A stretch of DNA of 50,208 nucleotides from Deltaproteobacteria bacterium (GCA_019313915.1 JAFDAJ010000006.1:1-50208), one strand, 5' to 3'. Positions 32,480 through 42,243 are shown, numbered from the stretch's first letter. A program made the numbers and translations. Notes: generated from the sequence alone by a model not told the origin.

Positions 32480-33358
32480 ATGATGGATGGCAGGACCTGG
32501 CTCGGGATGATGCCCGATACTCAAGCCAAGGTTCTCAAGTCGTTAGTGGTAGTATTGTTCTTCCTGCTGGTTCGGTCCGCGGTGATGCGGATCATGCTGA
32601 GGAACGTCACCGACGTCAGGCAGCGGTACAGTTGGAGCCGCGGAGTCACCTCCACCATCGCAATCCTGATCGTGATCTTCTTGGGAGTGATTTGGTTTGC
32701 GGGTCTCGAACGGATCGCGACCTTTGCCGGCATTCTAGGCGCGGGCTTGGCGGTGGCCTTGCATGACACCATCGCAAATATTGCCGGGTTTCTCTTCATC
32801 ATGCTTCGCCGCCCGTTCGAAGTCGGCGATCGCATCGAGATCGGGGGAGTCGCCGGCGACGTGATCGACATTCGGTTGTTCCAGTTCAGCCTCCTCGAGA
32901 TTGGCAATTGGGTCGACGCGGACCAGAGCACGGGTCGGATTCTGCAGGTGCCCAACGGGCAAGTTCTGCGATCCGTGACTGCGAGCTTCAACAAGGGCTT
33001 CGACTACATCTGGCACGAGATTCCGATCCTCATCACCTTCGAGAGCAACTGGAAAAAGGCGAAGGGCATTCTCCAAGATATTGTCGACGACGACCGCTTC
33101 GTCGTTGCCGAGGAAGTGGAACGCCAAGTGCGGCGGGCAGCGTCGCGGTATCTCATCTATTCCGGGAAGGTCACGCCGATCGTGTACACCACCGTGCGCG
33201 ATAGCGGCGTCTTGCTCACGGTGCGATACATGACGAAGCCGAAGACCCGCCGCGGCACCGAACAACAGCTCTGGGAGCAGATACTCGAGCGCTTCGCCGA
33301 GAACGACGATATCGAGCTGGCGTACCCCACCGTCCGCTACTACGACCAATCTCAATGA
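32480..33358 (+). CDS. MscS-family mechanosensitive channel
   Basis: A 292-residue small-conductance channel protein. Three membrane helices: about 17-38 (LVVVLFFLLVRSAVM), about 56-76 (AILIVIFLGVIWFAG), and the pore helix ILGAGLAVALHDTIANIAGFL. The beta domain signature is RPFEVGDRIEIGGVAGDVIDI and the motif PNGQVL follows. It releases solutes on osmotic downshock. GTG at 32468 is an alternative start. Its stop overlaps the next gene's ATG by 4 bases. Confidence 0.92.
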   Translation: MMDGRTWLGMMPDTQAKVLKSLVVVLFFLLVRSAVMRIMLRNVTDVRQRYSWSRGVTSTIAILIVIFLGVIWFAGLERIATFAGILGAGLAVALHDTIANIAGFLFIMLRRPFEVGDRIEIGGVAGDVIDIRLFQFSLLEIGNWVDADQSTGRILQVPNGQVLRSVTASFNKGFDYIWHEIPILITFESNWKKAKGILQDIVDDDRFVVAEEVERQVRRAASRYLIYSGKVTPIVYTTVRDSGVLLTVRYMTKPKTRRGTEQQLWEQILERFAENDDIELAYPTVRYYDQSQ

Positions 33359-34206
33359 CCCAGCGGCGCACAGAGACGGGGCCTCGGCTGTCGTACCAAG
33401 TCTTCGGCTCGCAGGGCGCACCGGTCCTGTTCGTCATGGGGTTCGGGATGCCCGGTGCGGTGTGGGGACCTCAGGTCGATGAGCTCCAGAACGATCACCG
33501 CTGCTGCCACTACGACCACCTGGGCGTCGGCGAGAGCGATCGCGGGCCGTTTCTCCGAACGATCCCTGCGATGGCCGACGATGCGGTGCGGATCCTAGAT
33601 GACCTGTCCTGGGACCGGGCTCATGTCGTTGGGGTTTCGATGGGGGGCATGATCGCCCAGGAGCTTGCGCTCCGTTCCGCGGACCGTTGCGAAAGCCTGA
33701 CTTTGGTTGCAACGCACGGTGGCGCGCCCGTTGCGGCGCTCCCGACTCTCCGTGGGTTGAGGTTCTTCGTTCAAGGGCTCTTCGGCGGTCCGAAGAACCG
33801 AATGCGTTCACTGCCGCGTCTGCTCTATACAGACGAGTTCCTCGAATCGATCGGGCCAAAGGCGCTCCGTTCGCATCTGGATGTGCGCCTGGGGCATCCG
33901 CCCGCCCTCCGCACGGTGCTAGGCCAGCTCTATGCAGTGTGGAGACACTCGACCGAGTCGCGTCTCTCGCAAATCCAGTTGCCGACCCTTCTCGTTCGGC
34001 CCGGAAAAGACATTCTGATTCGGCCGACGCAGACCGATCGATTGGCCGAGCGCATTCCCAACACCCGAGTTCTGCGGTTCGACGATGCGGGGCATGGGGT
34101 AACCTTCCAAAAAGCAGCAGAGCTGAACGCAGCATTGCGTGCTCACTTCGCCGAGCACGGCTCCGACCAGATCGAGTCGAGCTTCCTTGCCGCGGCGCGT
34201 GTCTAG
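33355..34206 (+). CDS. Alpha/beta hydrolase
   Basis: A 283-residue alpha/beta hydrolase. HG-type oxyanion region LFVMGFGMPGAVWG, YDHLGVGESDR, nucleophile elbow GVSMGGM (S95), acid D219 in PGKDILI and H247 in DAGHGVTF form a full triad. The substrate is not evident; it could be an esterase or carbon-carbon bond hydrolase. The ATG overlaps the mscS stop (ATGA), so the two are translated together, an uncommon pairing. Confidence 0.88.
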   Translation: MTQRRTETGPRLSYQVFGSQGAPVLFVMGFGMPGAVWGPQVDELQNDHRCCHYDHLGVGESDRGPFLRTIPAMADDAVRILDDLSWDRAHVVGVSMGGMIAQELALRSADRCESLTLVATHGGAPVAALPTLRGLRFFVQGLFGGPKNRMRSLPRLLYTDEFLESIGPKALRSHLDVRLGHPPALRTVLGQLYAVWRHSTESRLSQIQLPTLLVRPGKDILIRPTQTDRLAERIPNTRVLRFDDAGHGVTFQKAAELNAALRAHFAEHGSDQIESSFLAAARV

Positions 34207-34266
34207 AGCGATGAGCGACGCATGCGTCAGTGACAGCATCGGTGCCACGGGGTAGGTTGCGTCTCG

Positions 34267-35178
34267 ATGAGACGACTACTCTTGTTCATTGTCACCCTGA
34301 CGTTGGCCGCCTGCGACGGCGGCGCATCCAAGACCAAGCATGCCCTGGTGATCGGCATCGATGGTCTGCGTGTCGATGCGCTTCAGCAGGTCTCCACTCC
34401 AGCGATGGACGTGTTAATCGCCGACGGCACCGTGACCTACGAAGCCATTGCAGGTGGTGAGCTAGGTACGGTCACCGAGCAACGAACTCTGAGCGGACCT
34501 GGGTGGAGCAGCATCTTGACTGGCGTCTGGGTCGACAAGCATGGGGTCGAGGACAACGGGTTCGATGATGCGCGATACGACGAATATCCGCACTTCTTCG
34601 CGCGCGTTCGAGAGAAGAATCCCGCTGCATACCTCTCGTCATTCGTGACCTGGGGGCCCATCAACGACGACATTCTCGCTTCGGCTGAAGCCAATGCAGC
34701 CTTCTCGCCACAGGACGCAGGCAACTCGGCCGAAGGAGATTCCGCAGTGACCGCAGCAGTCGTTGCACACCTGGCAGCGGAAACTCCGGATGTGGTCTTC
34801 GTACAGCTAGACGACATCGACTATCAAGGCCACCGTGCCGGATTTTCCCCGATGGCTCCCGAGTATGCAAGTGCGGTGGAGACAGTCGATTCGCAAGTTG
34901 GAGAGATGGTCGATGCGATTGTTGCGCGGCCCACGTACTCGATGGAAGACTGGTTGGTCGTGTTGACGACGGACCACGGCGGCAACGGCGTCCTTCACGG
35001 GCTTCAGAGCGACGAGGAGCGAACCATCTTCATCATCGCGAGCGGTGGTTCCGCTGTCCGTGGCCGGGTGGTTTCTCCCGGGCCCGGTCACACCGCCGTC
35101 CCTCCAACGGTGATGAAACACCTCGGGCTCGAGGTGGACGACGCATGGGGATGGGAGAGCGAGCCGTTCGGCCTCTAG
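34267..35178 (+). CDS. Alkaline phosphatase-superfamily phosphodiesterase lipoprotein
   Basis: A 303-residue lipoprotein (LTLAA-C16) of the type I phosphodiesterase / nucleotide pyrophosphatase group. Metal-site motifs: ALVIGIDGLRVDALQ, RTLSGPGWSSILTGVWVDKHG (nucleophile region), QLDDIDYQGHRAGF, TTDHGGNG and GPGHTAVPPTVMKHLG. It likely hydrolyses phosphodiesters or phosphate esters in the periplasm or at the outer membrane. It is convergent with the permease gene, 3 bases away. Confidence 0.88.
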   Translation: MRRLLLFIVTLTLAACDGGASKTKHALVIGIDGLRVDALQQVSTPAMDVLIADGTVTYEAIAGGELGTVTEQRTLSGPGWSSILTGVWVDKHGVEDNGFDDARYDEYPHFFARVREKNPAAYLSSFVTWGPINDDILASAEANAAFSPQDAGNSAEGDSAVTAAVVAHLAAETPDVVFVQLDDIDYQGHRAGFSPMAPEYASAVETVDSQVGEMVDAIVARPTYSMEDWLVVLTTDHGGNGVLHGLQSDEERTIFIIASGGSAVRGRVVSPGPGHTAVPPTVMKHLGLEVDDAWGWESEPFGL

Positions 35179-35181
35179 TAC

Positions 35182-37551
35182 TCACTCCCTGGTTTTGAGA
35201 ACACCGATCAGGTCTAAGCGATCGAGCTTCCTGCGGACTAATAGCGCGCTAGCGACCCCGGAAAGCAGGACCACCGCCACTGCGAAGGCGTAGGTTTGAT
35301 TCGAGATGATGAACGGGATTCGGAACAGCTCGGGGTCCGCCCAAGTCGCGATGAGAGCCTTGGCGCCGATGGTTCCGAGGACGAGGCCCACCGGAATGGC
35401 GAGCGCGATTTGCACGGCTTGCTCTCCGAGCAAGATGGATGAGATTTCGCCGCGGGTGAACCCGAGCACGCGCAGCGTCGCCAAATCCCGGCCTCGCATG
35501 GACAGACTCACGCGGGCATTGTTGTACACGATGGAGATGGCGATGGCGGTTGCGAACAAGGTCATGATGAACGTCATCACCTTCATCGTTTCGTCGGTTT
35601 GTTTCTCGAAGCTCGCGATCGCATCGCGCTTTCGCGACACCGCCTGGATGGCCGGGATGTCGTTCAAGCGGGACTGAACCTCGCTCTCCATGGGCGAATC
35701 GATCCGGAGTAGGGCAGACGAAAACCTAGGGGACTCCCGCAGGAGCCGATGTAGATTCGCTTTGGACACGTATCCTTGAAGACCGAAGCCTTCCTCGATG
35801 AGCCCCGCTACCGTGATCTCCCGGTCTCCGCGATCTCCCTCCTTGAGCTCGATCTGAATTGTATCCCCGGCTTTCACGCCCAGGATATCGCCGAGAACGC
35901 TCGTCAGCAGAACGCCCTCCTCGGGGATGGGCACGTGCTTGAAATCGAGGCTGAATAGCTGGCGAAGGCGCGCGTCCTTCGGGATGCCCATGAGCAGCGT
36001 ATCACGCCAATGATGCCCTGAGCGCATCCGAACGGCAGTCGCCCGAATCCCCTCGACCTCTTCGACCCCCGGCACGTGTGCAAGATGTCCGAGTCCGCGC
36101 TCCGGCATCGCGTCCAGGAAGCTCACCGTGAGGTCCTCGCGTTGTTGACGCTCGAACTGCACCATCATCATCGGACCGTAGGCGTCGTAGCCGAATCGCC
36201 CCAAGATCACGATCGACAACGCAAGCGCCATTCCGAGGGAAGAAAGCGCAGTCCGTCCCGGGCGCCGCCAGATTTCTCGGAACACCATGAGCTCGGTCTG
36301 GGAGAGCCACTTGGTCACTCCCCATCGTTCGACCGCTCCGGTCTTGTACTTGGCTGGCGCTGGGGGACGCATGGCAGCGGCAGGCGGCAGCAGAACGGCG
36401 GCGCGGACAGCCAGCGAAGCCCCCAAAGCGCCGGCAAGAAGACTGAACAGAATCGCGTTTGCGCTAACCGTCAGATCGACCTGCTGCGGCATCTGGGGAA
36501 GTCGAAAGAACTCCGCATACATCGCGAGCATCCCTTTACCCAACCAGACCCCCAATCCGAGCCCGATTAACGCCCCTACGCTGACGATGATCGCCACCAT
36601 CTTGAAGTAGTGCAGAGCGATGCTCGTGTTGCGGTAACCTATGGCTTTCAGCACCGCGATTTGTGGGCGCTGCAAGGTGACCAATCGGCTGAAGACGACG
36701 TTCAGTAGGAACGCTGCGACGCCGAGAAAGACCCCCGGAAGGAAGATGACGAGCGTCTCTATGCCTTGAATCTCGCTGGTCAGAATCGAGTGAGAGAGTT
36801 GGTGGTCGCGAGCGAACGCACCGAGCCCACCATACGGTTTGAGCACTCGGTCGATCGCGCCCAGCACGGCGTCTTCGTTGGCGCTTGGCTCGAGTTTTAC
36901 GACCACGTCGTTGAATGCCCCCTCCATTTGATAGGCGGCTGCGATCGCGTCTTCGAGCATCCACATGGGAGTGAATCGCGCGTCGTCCGGCATGAGAAGG
37001 CCCGTGTCGACTGCAAACACGTATTCGGGAGACAGCGCGTGCCCAACGATCAGCAGCTCGCGAAGCTTGCCGTTGATCACCGCCGAGAGGTGATCTCCGG
37101 GCTCGAGGCCGTGTGCGTCGGCAAACGGCTCGTTGATCAACACTTCGTCGTAGCGCCCAGGCTCCAAGTTGCGGCCAGCACGAAGGACTAAACCATTGAG
37201 CGGAGCTTTGCCGTTGGGCGGGAGCGAGATGAGATCGCCACGAGCGGGTGAAATGAGATCGTCCATGGGCAGGCGCACCCGCTCCACGATTCGGGGGTAC
37301 GCGCGGGCTACGCCGGGAAGCTCCGCAATCTGGGCAGCAACGGATTTAGGGGCTCGCTCGAGATGCACGAACACATCGGCGAAGCGATTCGTTTCGTAGT
37401 AGAGGTCGCGCGAATTATAGAGCGCGCGCCATGCGCTTTGCAGCGAAATGTAACAAGCCACGCCCGACGCGACGACGACCGCAATCGTCAGAGCCTGACC
37501 CCGCAGCCGAATCACCTCGCGAAAGAGCTTTCGGTCGAGGACGCGCATCAT
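35182..37551 (-). CDS. FtsX-like ABC transporter permease, no adjacent ATPase
   Basis: A 789-residue permease with two FtsX halves. A first membrane helix (about 20-38, LTIAVVVASGVACYISL) precedes a MacB-type periplasmic domain (RVRLPMDDLIS, EPGDHLSAVI), an FtsX unit (about 265-395, FLPGVFLGVAAFLLNVVFSR), a linker and a helix near 425-460, a second periplasmic domain, and a final FtsX unit (about 655-785). These permeases work with a LolD/MacB-type ATPase to move lipoproteins or other envelope substrates. No ATPase gene flanks it, so the partner is elsewhere or absent. Confidence 0.9.
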   Translation of the reverse strand: MMRVLDRKLFREVIRLRGQALTIAVVVASGVACYISLQSAWRALYNSRDLYYETNRFADVFVHLERAPKSVAAQIAELPGVARAYPRIVERVRLPMDDLISPARGDLISLPPNGKAPLNGLVLRAGRNLEPGRYDEVLINEPFADAHGLEPGDHLSAVINGKLRELLIVGHALSPEYVFAVDTGLLMPDDARFTPMWMLEDAIAAAYQMEGAFNDVVVKLEPSANEDAVLGAIDRVLKPYGGLGAFARDHQLSHSILTSEIQGIETLVIFLPGVFLGVAAFLLNVVFSRLVTLQRPQIAVLKAIGYRNTSIALHYFKMVAIIVSVGALIGLGLGVWLGKGMLAMYAEFFRLPQMPQQVDLTVSANAILFSLLAGALGASLAVRAAVLLPPAAAMRPPAPAKYKTGAVERWGVTKWLSQTELMVFREIWRRPGRTALSSLGMALALSIVILGRFGYDAYGPMMMVQFERQQREDLTVSFLDAMPERGLGHLAHVPGVEEVEGIRATAVRMRSGHHWRDTLLMGIPKDARLRQLFSLDFKHVPIPEEGVLLTSVLGDILGVKAGDTIQIELKEGDRGDREITVAGLIEEGFGLQGYVSKANLHRLLRESPRFSSALLRIDSPMESEVQSRLNDIPAIQAVSRKRDAIASFEKQTDETMKVMTFIMTLFATAIAISIVYNNARVSLSMRGRDLATLRVLGFTRGEISSILLGEQAVQIALAIPVGLVLGTIGAKALIATWADPELFRIPFIISNQTYAFAVAVVLLSGVASALLVRRKLDRLDLIGVLKTRE

Positions 37552-37592
37552 CGATGCATGACCGTGAGCCTCTTAACCTGTATGTGTCAACC

Positions 37593-37619
37593 CCCACGAC
37601 CCAGTGTCAGTCTCGTGGG
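37593..37619 (-). terminator. Hairpin downstream of DUF4442 gene
   Basis: A 7-bp stem cccacga/tcgtggg with a 13-base loop, in the 86-base gap after the DUF4442 stop on the minus strand. There is no U tract. Position suggests transcription termination of the CBS-DUF4442 pair before the permease gene. Confidence 0.35.
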
Positions 37620-37637
37620 ACTGAGTGCATGCGAAGC

Positions 37638-38147
37638 TCAGCGCTTCTTCGGAACCCAGGCCCAGATCATCTCGACGCGGATCGGTTCGATGCCGGACTC
37701 GTCGGTCACCCGGCATTGTACTAGCACCTCGCCCTTGGGCTCGGATGCGATCGCCGCGCGTTGCGCATCGGTGAGCGTTGCCTCAGCGCGCATCCCGCCC
37801 TTGGCGCGCTTCAGATATTCGATCTTCACGCTCTTGATCACCGGGATTGCGCTGTCGGGCACGTTCATACCGACGACGAAGCCCGTCGCGCTCTCGGCGA
37901 TGAGCCCCATTGCCATCGCATGCACACCGCCGATGTGGTTCTGAACCCGCTTCTTGTTTTGAACCGAGACGACGGCCCGCTCAGAAGTGAGTTCTTCCAC
38001 CTTGAGTCGAGCCGTGCCGACGAACTTCACAGTGCGACCGAGGGCCAGCGTTACCGCTTGCTGGTCAAACGGCCCGGCTACCTTCCTGATTTTCTGAATG
38101 GTCTTCGCGAGTCGGTTCGCCGGTTTATCCGCGTCGCCCGGGCTCAT
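37638..38147 (-). CDS. DUF4442 hotdog-fold protein
   Basis: A 169-residue protein of the DUF4442 group within the PaaI/YiiD thioesterase-like hotdog fold. Seen: FVGTARLKVEELTSERAVV, QNHIGGVHAMAMGLIAES (hotdog helix), VKIEYLKRAKGGMRAEATL, EVLVQCRVTDESG. It may be an acyl-CoA thioesterase, but catalytic residues are not certain. The ATG overlaps the CBS gene stop (ATGA), so it is coupled to it. Confidence 0.85.
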   Translation of the reverse strand: MSPGDADKPANRLAKTIQKIRKVAGPFDQQAVTLALGRTVKFVGTARLKVEELTSERAVVSVQNKKRVQNHIGGVHAMAMGLIAESATGFVVGMNVPDSAIPVIKSVKIEYLKRAKGGMRAEATLTDAQRAAIASEPKGEVLVQCRVTDESGIEPIRVEMIWAWVPKKR

Positions 38148-38611
38148 TTGCCGTAGGACCCGCCAAGGTGGTCGTAAGGGTCCACGCCTTTGCCGAGGGT
38201 CTCCTCGTAATCGAGCTTGTCAATGATGCGTTCGAGACCTTCGACCACGTAGGCGAAAAAGTCGCGGCTGGACAGAATACCGACCGGTTTTCCATTCTCG
38301 GTCACCGGCAGGTGCCGCACCCCCATCGCGAGTTGCATCTCCGCGCACTTGCGTACGTGGGTGCCGACATCCACGTCGACGACCTCCGCGGTCGCAACCT
38401 CCGACACCAGCGTTGCGGTCGGATCCTTCCCCTCGGCCACGACGCGGCTGACCACGTCGCGCTCGGAGAGAATGCCTTTCATTACCCCGCCTTCGACGAC
38501 GAGCACCGCGCCTACGTGGTTCTGAGACATCAATCGGGCGGCATCAGCCACGGAATCGCCGGGCTTCACCGTAATCATCTCGGTCTTCATCAACGAGCTA
38601 ATAATCGCCAT
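38144..38611 (-). CDS. CBS-domain protein
   Basis: A 155-residue protein with two CBS motifs. The first is MITVKPGDSVADAARLM to GILSERDVVSRV. The second is VVDVDVGTHVRKCAEMQLA to PVGILSSRDFFAYV. CBS pairs bind adenosyl nucleotides and sense energy state. The start at MAIISSLMK is supported by an excellent GAGGAGG site; an upstream in-frame start is not used. Coupled by a 4-base overlap to the hotdog gene. Confidence 0.92.
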   Translation of the reverse strand: MAIISSLMKTEMITVKPGDSVADAARLMSQNHVGAVLVVEGGVMKGILSERDVVSRVVAEGKDPTATLVSEVATAEVVDVDVGTHVRKCAEMQLAMGVRHLPVTENGKPVGILSSRDFFAYVVEGLERIIDKLDYEETLGKGVDPYDHLGGSYGK

Positions 38612-38696
38612 GCGCTTGCCTCCTCGTAGTGACGGCGAAGCGTACCTCACCTATACCCGGTAGGCATGCGACGATGAACCGTTGCTGGTGATGATG

Positions 38697-39620
38697 TTAT
38701 AGGCCGTTCAACGCATCGACGACTTCAAACAGATCCCCGATGTTGTAGAAGTCCACTGCGACGAAGTTCGGAAGAGCCTCGCCTTCCTGTTCGCACTGCC
38801 GCGCGCGATCGATGAGCAACGGGTTGTAGTTGACCATCTCGGCGAACTCGGGCCTTCCGCCAAGGGTCGCCGTGAGGAAGTGGTTCAGAAGGAAGAGCGG
38901 GTTCGCCGGGTCGCCGCGGTTGGGGTCGCAGACGAAGTCATCGGGGGTCGAGAATGAGAAAGGCGTCTCCCAAGCGTGGTCGTCGAAGTACATCAACCAC
39001 GGGAACTCGGCTTCTTGTGACTCCCCTTGAAAGACCACCAGGCGAGTGTTGGCTTCGATGAGCTCGCCGAGAGTGGGCCACGGCTTGCCAACCTCGTGGG
39101 CGTACACGAAGTCGAGCAACCCGCTGTCGTCGAATGCCTCCGCGGTCTGTGCGTGCGTGATGTAGCTCTCGAGTATGATCGGAATGACTTCGTCGGGGTT
39201 CGCTTCGAGGAAAGTCGTGATCTCTCCGAGTCCTTCGAGCAACGGCTGGCTCCCCGCGATGCAGAACTGATGGCAGAGCAGCAGCTCGCCGTCCTCCTCG
39301 TAGGTGTCGAGCATGAGCCCGCGAATGCCGTCGTTGAGCTGTCGTGTAATGCCAAAGTTCTGGTTCGGCAGAATCCAGGGAGGTTCGACTTCGTCGTTCG
39401 ACATGGCGTTGTGCGTCATCGGGTACGCAACCTCGTCGAACCCACGGTCGCAGAGCTCTTCGTGTCCGTTGCACTTGGGATCGGGCTGTGACGCGTCAGG
39501 CTCCATCCCGCTGTCGGTCCCGGCGTCGGTTTCGTTGGTGCCGCTGGTGCTGCTGCACGAAACGCACATCCATGCTCCAAGGAGCGTTAGGGCCGCCGTG
39601 CGGATTGATAGCGATGTCAT
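38697..39620 (-). CDS. PI-PLC-like lipoprotein
   Basis: A 307-residue lipoprotein with lipobox region MCVS-C22 and an acidic, Asp/Ala/Gly-Thr containing linker (TDAGTDSGMEPDAS). The domain resembles phosphatidylinositol-specific phospholipase C X-type proteins: YPMTHNAM (H70), DGIRGLMLDTYEEDG (R100, D105) and LLCHQFC (H117), which match the two catalytic histidines and the barrel acid. EVIPIILESYI and FLLNHFLT also fit. Real substrate unknown. It starts inside the end of the deacylase gene (4-base overlap), with a GGAG site. Confidence 0.82.
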   Translation of the reverse strand: MTSLSIRTAALTLLGAWMCVSCSSTSGTNETDAGTDSGMEPDASQPDPKCNGHEELCDRGFDEVAYPMTHNAMSNDEVEPPWILPNQNFGITRQLNDGIRGLMLDTYEEDGELLLCHQFCIAGSQPLLEGLGEITTFLEANPDEVIPIILESYITHAQTAEAFDDSGLLDFVYAHEVGKPWPTLGELIEANTRLVVFQGESQEAEFPWLMYFDDHAWETPFSFSTPDDFVCDPNRGDPANPLFLLNHFLTATLGGRPEFAEMVNYNPLLIDRARQCEQEGEALPNFVAVDFYNIGDLFEVVDALNGL

Positions 39621-41377
39621 GCGCTACTCCCTGCCCGCACGAGCCGTCCTGGTCGCGCGCCCGTCAGCTTGCCGTCCTTGGCGATCACATCACCGTTCAC
39701 CAAGGTCGCAACGTAACCGCTCGCGTACTGCATCAAGCGTTGTCCTCCGGCGGGCAAATCCTTGAGCATGGTCGGGTGCAGGAGCTGGAGATTGTCGAAG
39801 TCGATGATGTTGATGTCGGCCCGCCGTCCTGGCTCGAGGAGCCCCCGGTCGTTCAGGCCGAGAAAGCGGGATGTGTCGTTTGCCTGCATTTGAATGATAC
39901 GCTCCAGTGGAATGCGGCCCTGGTCGCGGTCGCGCGCCCAGTGCGTCATCAGAAAGGTCGTGAAGCTCGCATCGCAGACGGTGCCAACGTGTGCGCCGCC
40001 ATCGCTCAAACCCGGGAGCGCGAGCGGGTGGGTGAGCATCTCGTGCACGACGTCGAGGTTCATGCCCGTGTAGTTGTAGACGGGGAAGTAGAGGAGAGCC
40101 TTGCCGTCTTGTTCGAGCATTGCATCGTAGATCAGGCCCAGCACCGGCTCGCCTTGGCTCATTGCGGTGGCTCCGAAGCTCTCGGCAGCCGATGGTTCGT
40201 AGTTGGGCTTCTCCCCGAGGCGGAAGAGCCGCATCGCGACCATGTCGAGATTGGACAGGAAGTAGTCCGCAAGCGGGGGGAGCATGCTGCCGTCGCCGGC
40301 GACGGGCTCGCTCTTTTCCTGAATCATGCGTGCCCTGAGCTCCGGGTCGCGCATCGCCTTCACGCGCTCCTTCAACGGAAGCTGGCTTATCGCCTTGTAG
40401 CTCGGGAAGCCCATGAACGGATGGAACGTCGCTTGGAGCCCCAGCATGACGCCGATGCCGCGTGCACCGACCTGACAACGAACGTCGAAGCCCTGCTCGG
40501 TGGCCTTCGACGCGCGGTCGAGGATCCACTTCCACTGCTCGGGGCTGTGGTCGCGCTGCATCGTCGAGACGCTCATCGGTCGGCCGCCGGCCGCGCCCAG
40601 CATTTGTTCGAGAACGCCCCACTCGGCGTCGAAGTGGTCGTCACCGTGCAGGATGTTGAAATCGCTTACGGCCTGCAGCACGCCGTAATCCAAGCCCACG
40701 AATGCCTCGGCGATCCCAGCGAGCTCCTTGCCGTCCGCTTCTGAAGCGGGAGTCCAGTCGCCCACGGCGCTTCTGTGGTTGTCGCTTCGTCCGGTGCTGA
40801 ATCCAATAGCACCCGTTTCGAGCGCGGCGCGCAGCAGTCGCCGCATTTCGGCGATGTCTTCCGGCGTCGCGGCTTCGTCGTGCACCCCGCGCTCCCCCAT
40901 CACGTAGACCCGAAGCGCGTCATGCGGGACGTGTGCGAGGAAATCGATCGTGTGCGGCATCCGGTCGAGGACATCCATGTACTCCGGGAAGCTTTCCCAG
41001 CCCCAGCTAATCCCTTCGGACAGCGCCGTGCCCGGGATGTCTTCGACGCCCTCCATGAGCTCGATGAGCTTGGCGTGGTCCGTGGGTCGAACTGGAGCGA
41101 AGCCCACCCCGCAGCTCCCCATCGCGCAGGTCGTGACGCCATGGATCGATGAAGGCGCGAGCTCCTCGTCCCAGCTGATCTGCCCGTCGTAGTGTGTGTG
41201 AATGTCGACGAAGCCAGGCGCGACGATTGCGCCGTCCGCATCGATGGTCTCGGCGGCGGAGCCGTCGCACTTGCCGACGTCGACGATCCTACCCTCCTTG
41301 ATGCCTACGTCGCCCGAGTACCGATCCCCGCCGGACCCGTCTACGAGCGTGCCACCAACGATTTTCAGGTCATACAT
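39617..41377 (-). CDS. N-acyl-D-amino-acid deacylase family protein
   Basis: A 586-residue amidohydrolase. Seen: [38 protein letters not shown] (metal-binding HTH), [32 protein letters not shown], the [16 protein letters not shown] end of the active site and the closing [16 protein letters not shown]. The family includes D-aminoacylases and related amide hydrolases. It lies 15 bases downstream of the TauE/SafE gene and overlaps the PI-PLC-like gene by 4 bases, so the three form an operon. Confidence 0.9.
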   Translation of the reverse strand: MYDLKIVGGTLVDGSGGDRYSGDVGIKEGRIVDVGKCDGSAAETIDADGAIVAPGFVDIHTHYDGQISWDEELAPSSIHGVTTCAMGSCGVGFAPVRPTDHAKLIELMEGVEDIPGTALSEGISWGWESFPEYMDVLDRMPHTIDFLAHVPHDALRVYVMGERGVHDEAATPEDIAEMRRLLRAALETGAIGFSTGRSDNHRSAVGDWTPASEADGKELAGIAEAFVGLDYGVLQAVSDFNILHGDDHFDAEWGVLEQMLGAAGGRPMSVSTMQRDHSPEQWKWILDRASKATEQGFDVRCQVGARGIGVMLGLQATFHPFMGFPSYKAISQLPLKERVKAMRDPELRARMIQEKSEPVAGDGSMLPPLADYFLSNLDMVAMRLFRLGEKPNYEPSAAESFGATAMSQGEPVLGLIYDAMLEQDGKALLYFPVYNYTGMNLDVVHEMLTHPLALPGLSDGGAHVGTVCDASFTTFLMTHWARDRDQGRIPLERIIQMQANDTSRFLGLNDRGLLEPGRRADINIIDFDNLQLLHPTMLKDLPAGGQRLMQYASGYVATLVNGDVIAKDGKLTGARPGRLVRAGSSA

Positions 41378-41392
41378 CCGCGTTCTCCCGGC

Positions 41393-42154
41393 CTAGAGCA
41401 GCTGCGCACTATATCTGACGATCAGCGAGATTGCAGCAGCGATGAGGAGCACCAACACGACCATCTTGAAACTCCGCTCGTCGACCTTGTGGTGCACCCA
41501 CTCACCCACCAGGATGCCGAGCGGAACGGTCGGGATGAGCAGCAAGATGTCGAGCGCGACCTCCCGGTCATAGTCTCCGGCGAGTAAAAAGCGCACGACC
41601 AGGACCACGTTGAGGACGATCCACACCATGCTGAGGGTGCTGCGAAAGGCCTTCTTCGTGAGTCCCTCGCGCCCGATGGCGTAGACGAGCATCGGCCCAC
41701 CCGCGGCGTAAATCCCGTGAATGACTCCCGCCCCCAACAGGGCCGCCACCGAAGCGGGTCTCGAGATGGGTCTGTCCACAGCGGCATTCGCGAGCCGCAG
41801 ATGGTGCAAATCCCGAGCGGACAGCGCAAGGACCATCAGTCCGAACGCGAGCCCGAGCCACGGCCCTCCGACCTTGGTCAGAAGGAGAAAGGCGAGCCCC
41901 ATCCCGACGATCATCAGCGGCAGGACCCGTTTGAGCAGCAAGCTCCAATCGATGCCATCGCGATGCCGAATGACGATGTACCCGGTCTGAAAGAAGGACA
42001 GCGGGACCATCAGCCGAATGACTTCCTCGAGGCCGATGAGCTGGGCCCCGAAGGTCACACAGACCAGCATGGCTCCGAACCCGGTCGCCGTCTGAACCGC
42101 GTAGGCGGCGACGACGACGATAGCGAAGAGCAGGAATACGAGCTCGATCGTCAC
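41393..42154 (-). CDS. TauE/SafE-family sulfite/anion exporter
   Basis: A 253-residue membrane protein with about eight helices, of the TauE/SafE family: ELVFLLFAIVVVAAYAVQTA, TGFGAMLVCVTFGAQL, ALLGAGVIHGIYAAGGPMLV, FRSTLSMVWIVLNVVLVV, and TVPLGILVGEWVHHKV. Such proteins export sulfite, sulfoacetate or other small anions. The start is GTG. It heads the minus-strand operon with the deacylase and lipoprotein; the paired acyl-CoA dehydrogenase genes are divergent across 89 bases. Confidence 0.9.
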   Translation of the reverse strand: MTIELVFLLFAIVVVAAYAVQTATGFGAMLVCVTFGAQLIGLEEVIRLMVPLSFFQTGYIVIRHRDGIDWSLLLKRVLPLMIVGMGLAFLLLTKVGGPWLGLAFGLMVLALSARDLHHLRLANAAVDRPISRPASVAALLGAGVIHGIYAAGGPMLVYAIGREGLTKKAFRSTLSMVWIVLNVVLVVRFLLAGDYDREVALDILLLIPTVPLGILVGEWVHHKVDERSFKMVVLVLLIAAAISLIVRYSAQLL

Positions 42155-42243
42155 TTCGGAATCCCGGTGCAGAGCTTCCTACAGGGTTTCCCTGCATTCG
42201 TACAGGTTGGTCTTTTGCTGCTGTCTGTGGCACCCCTACGCCC

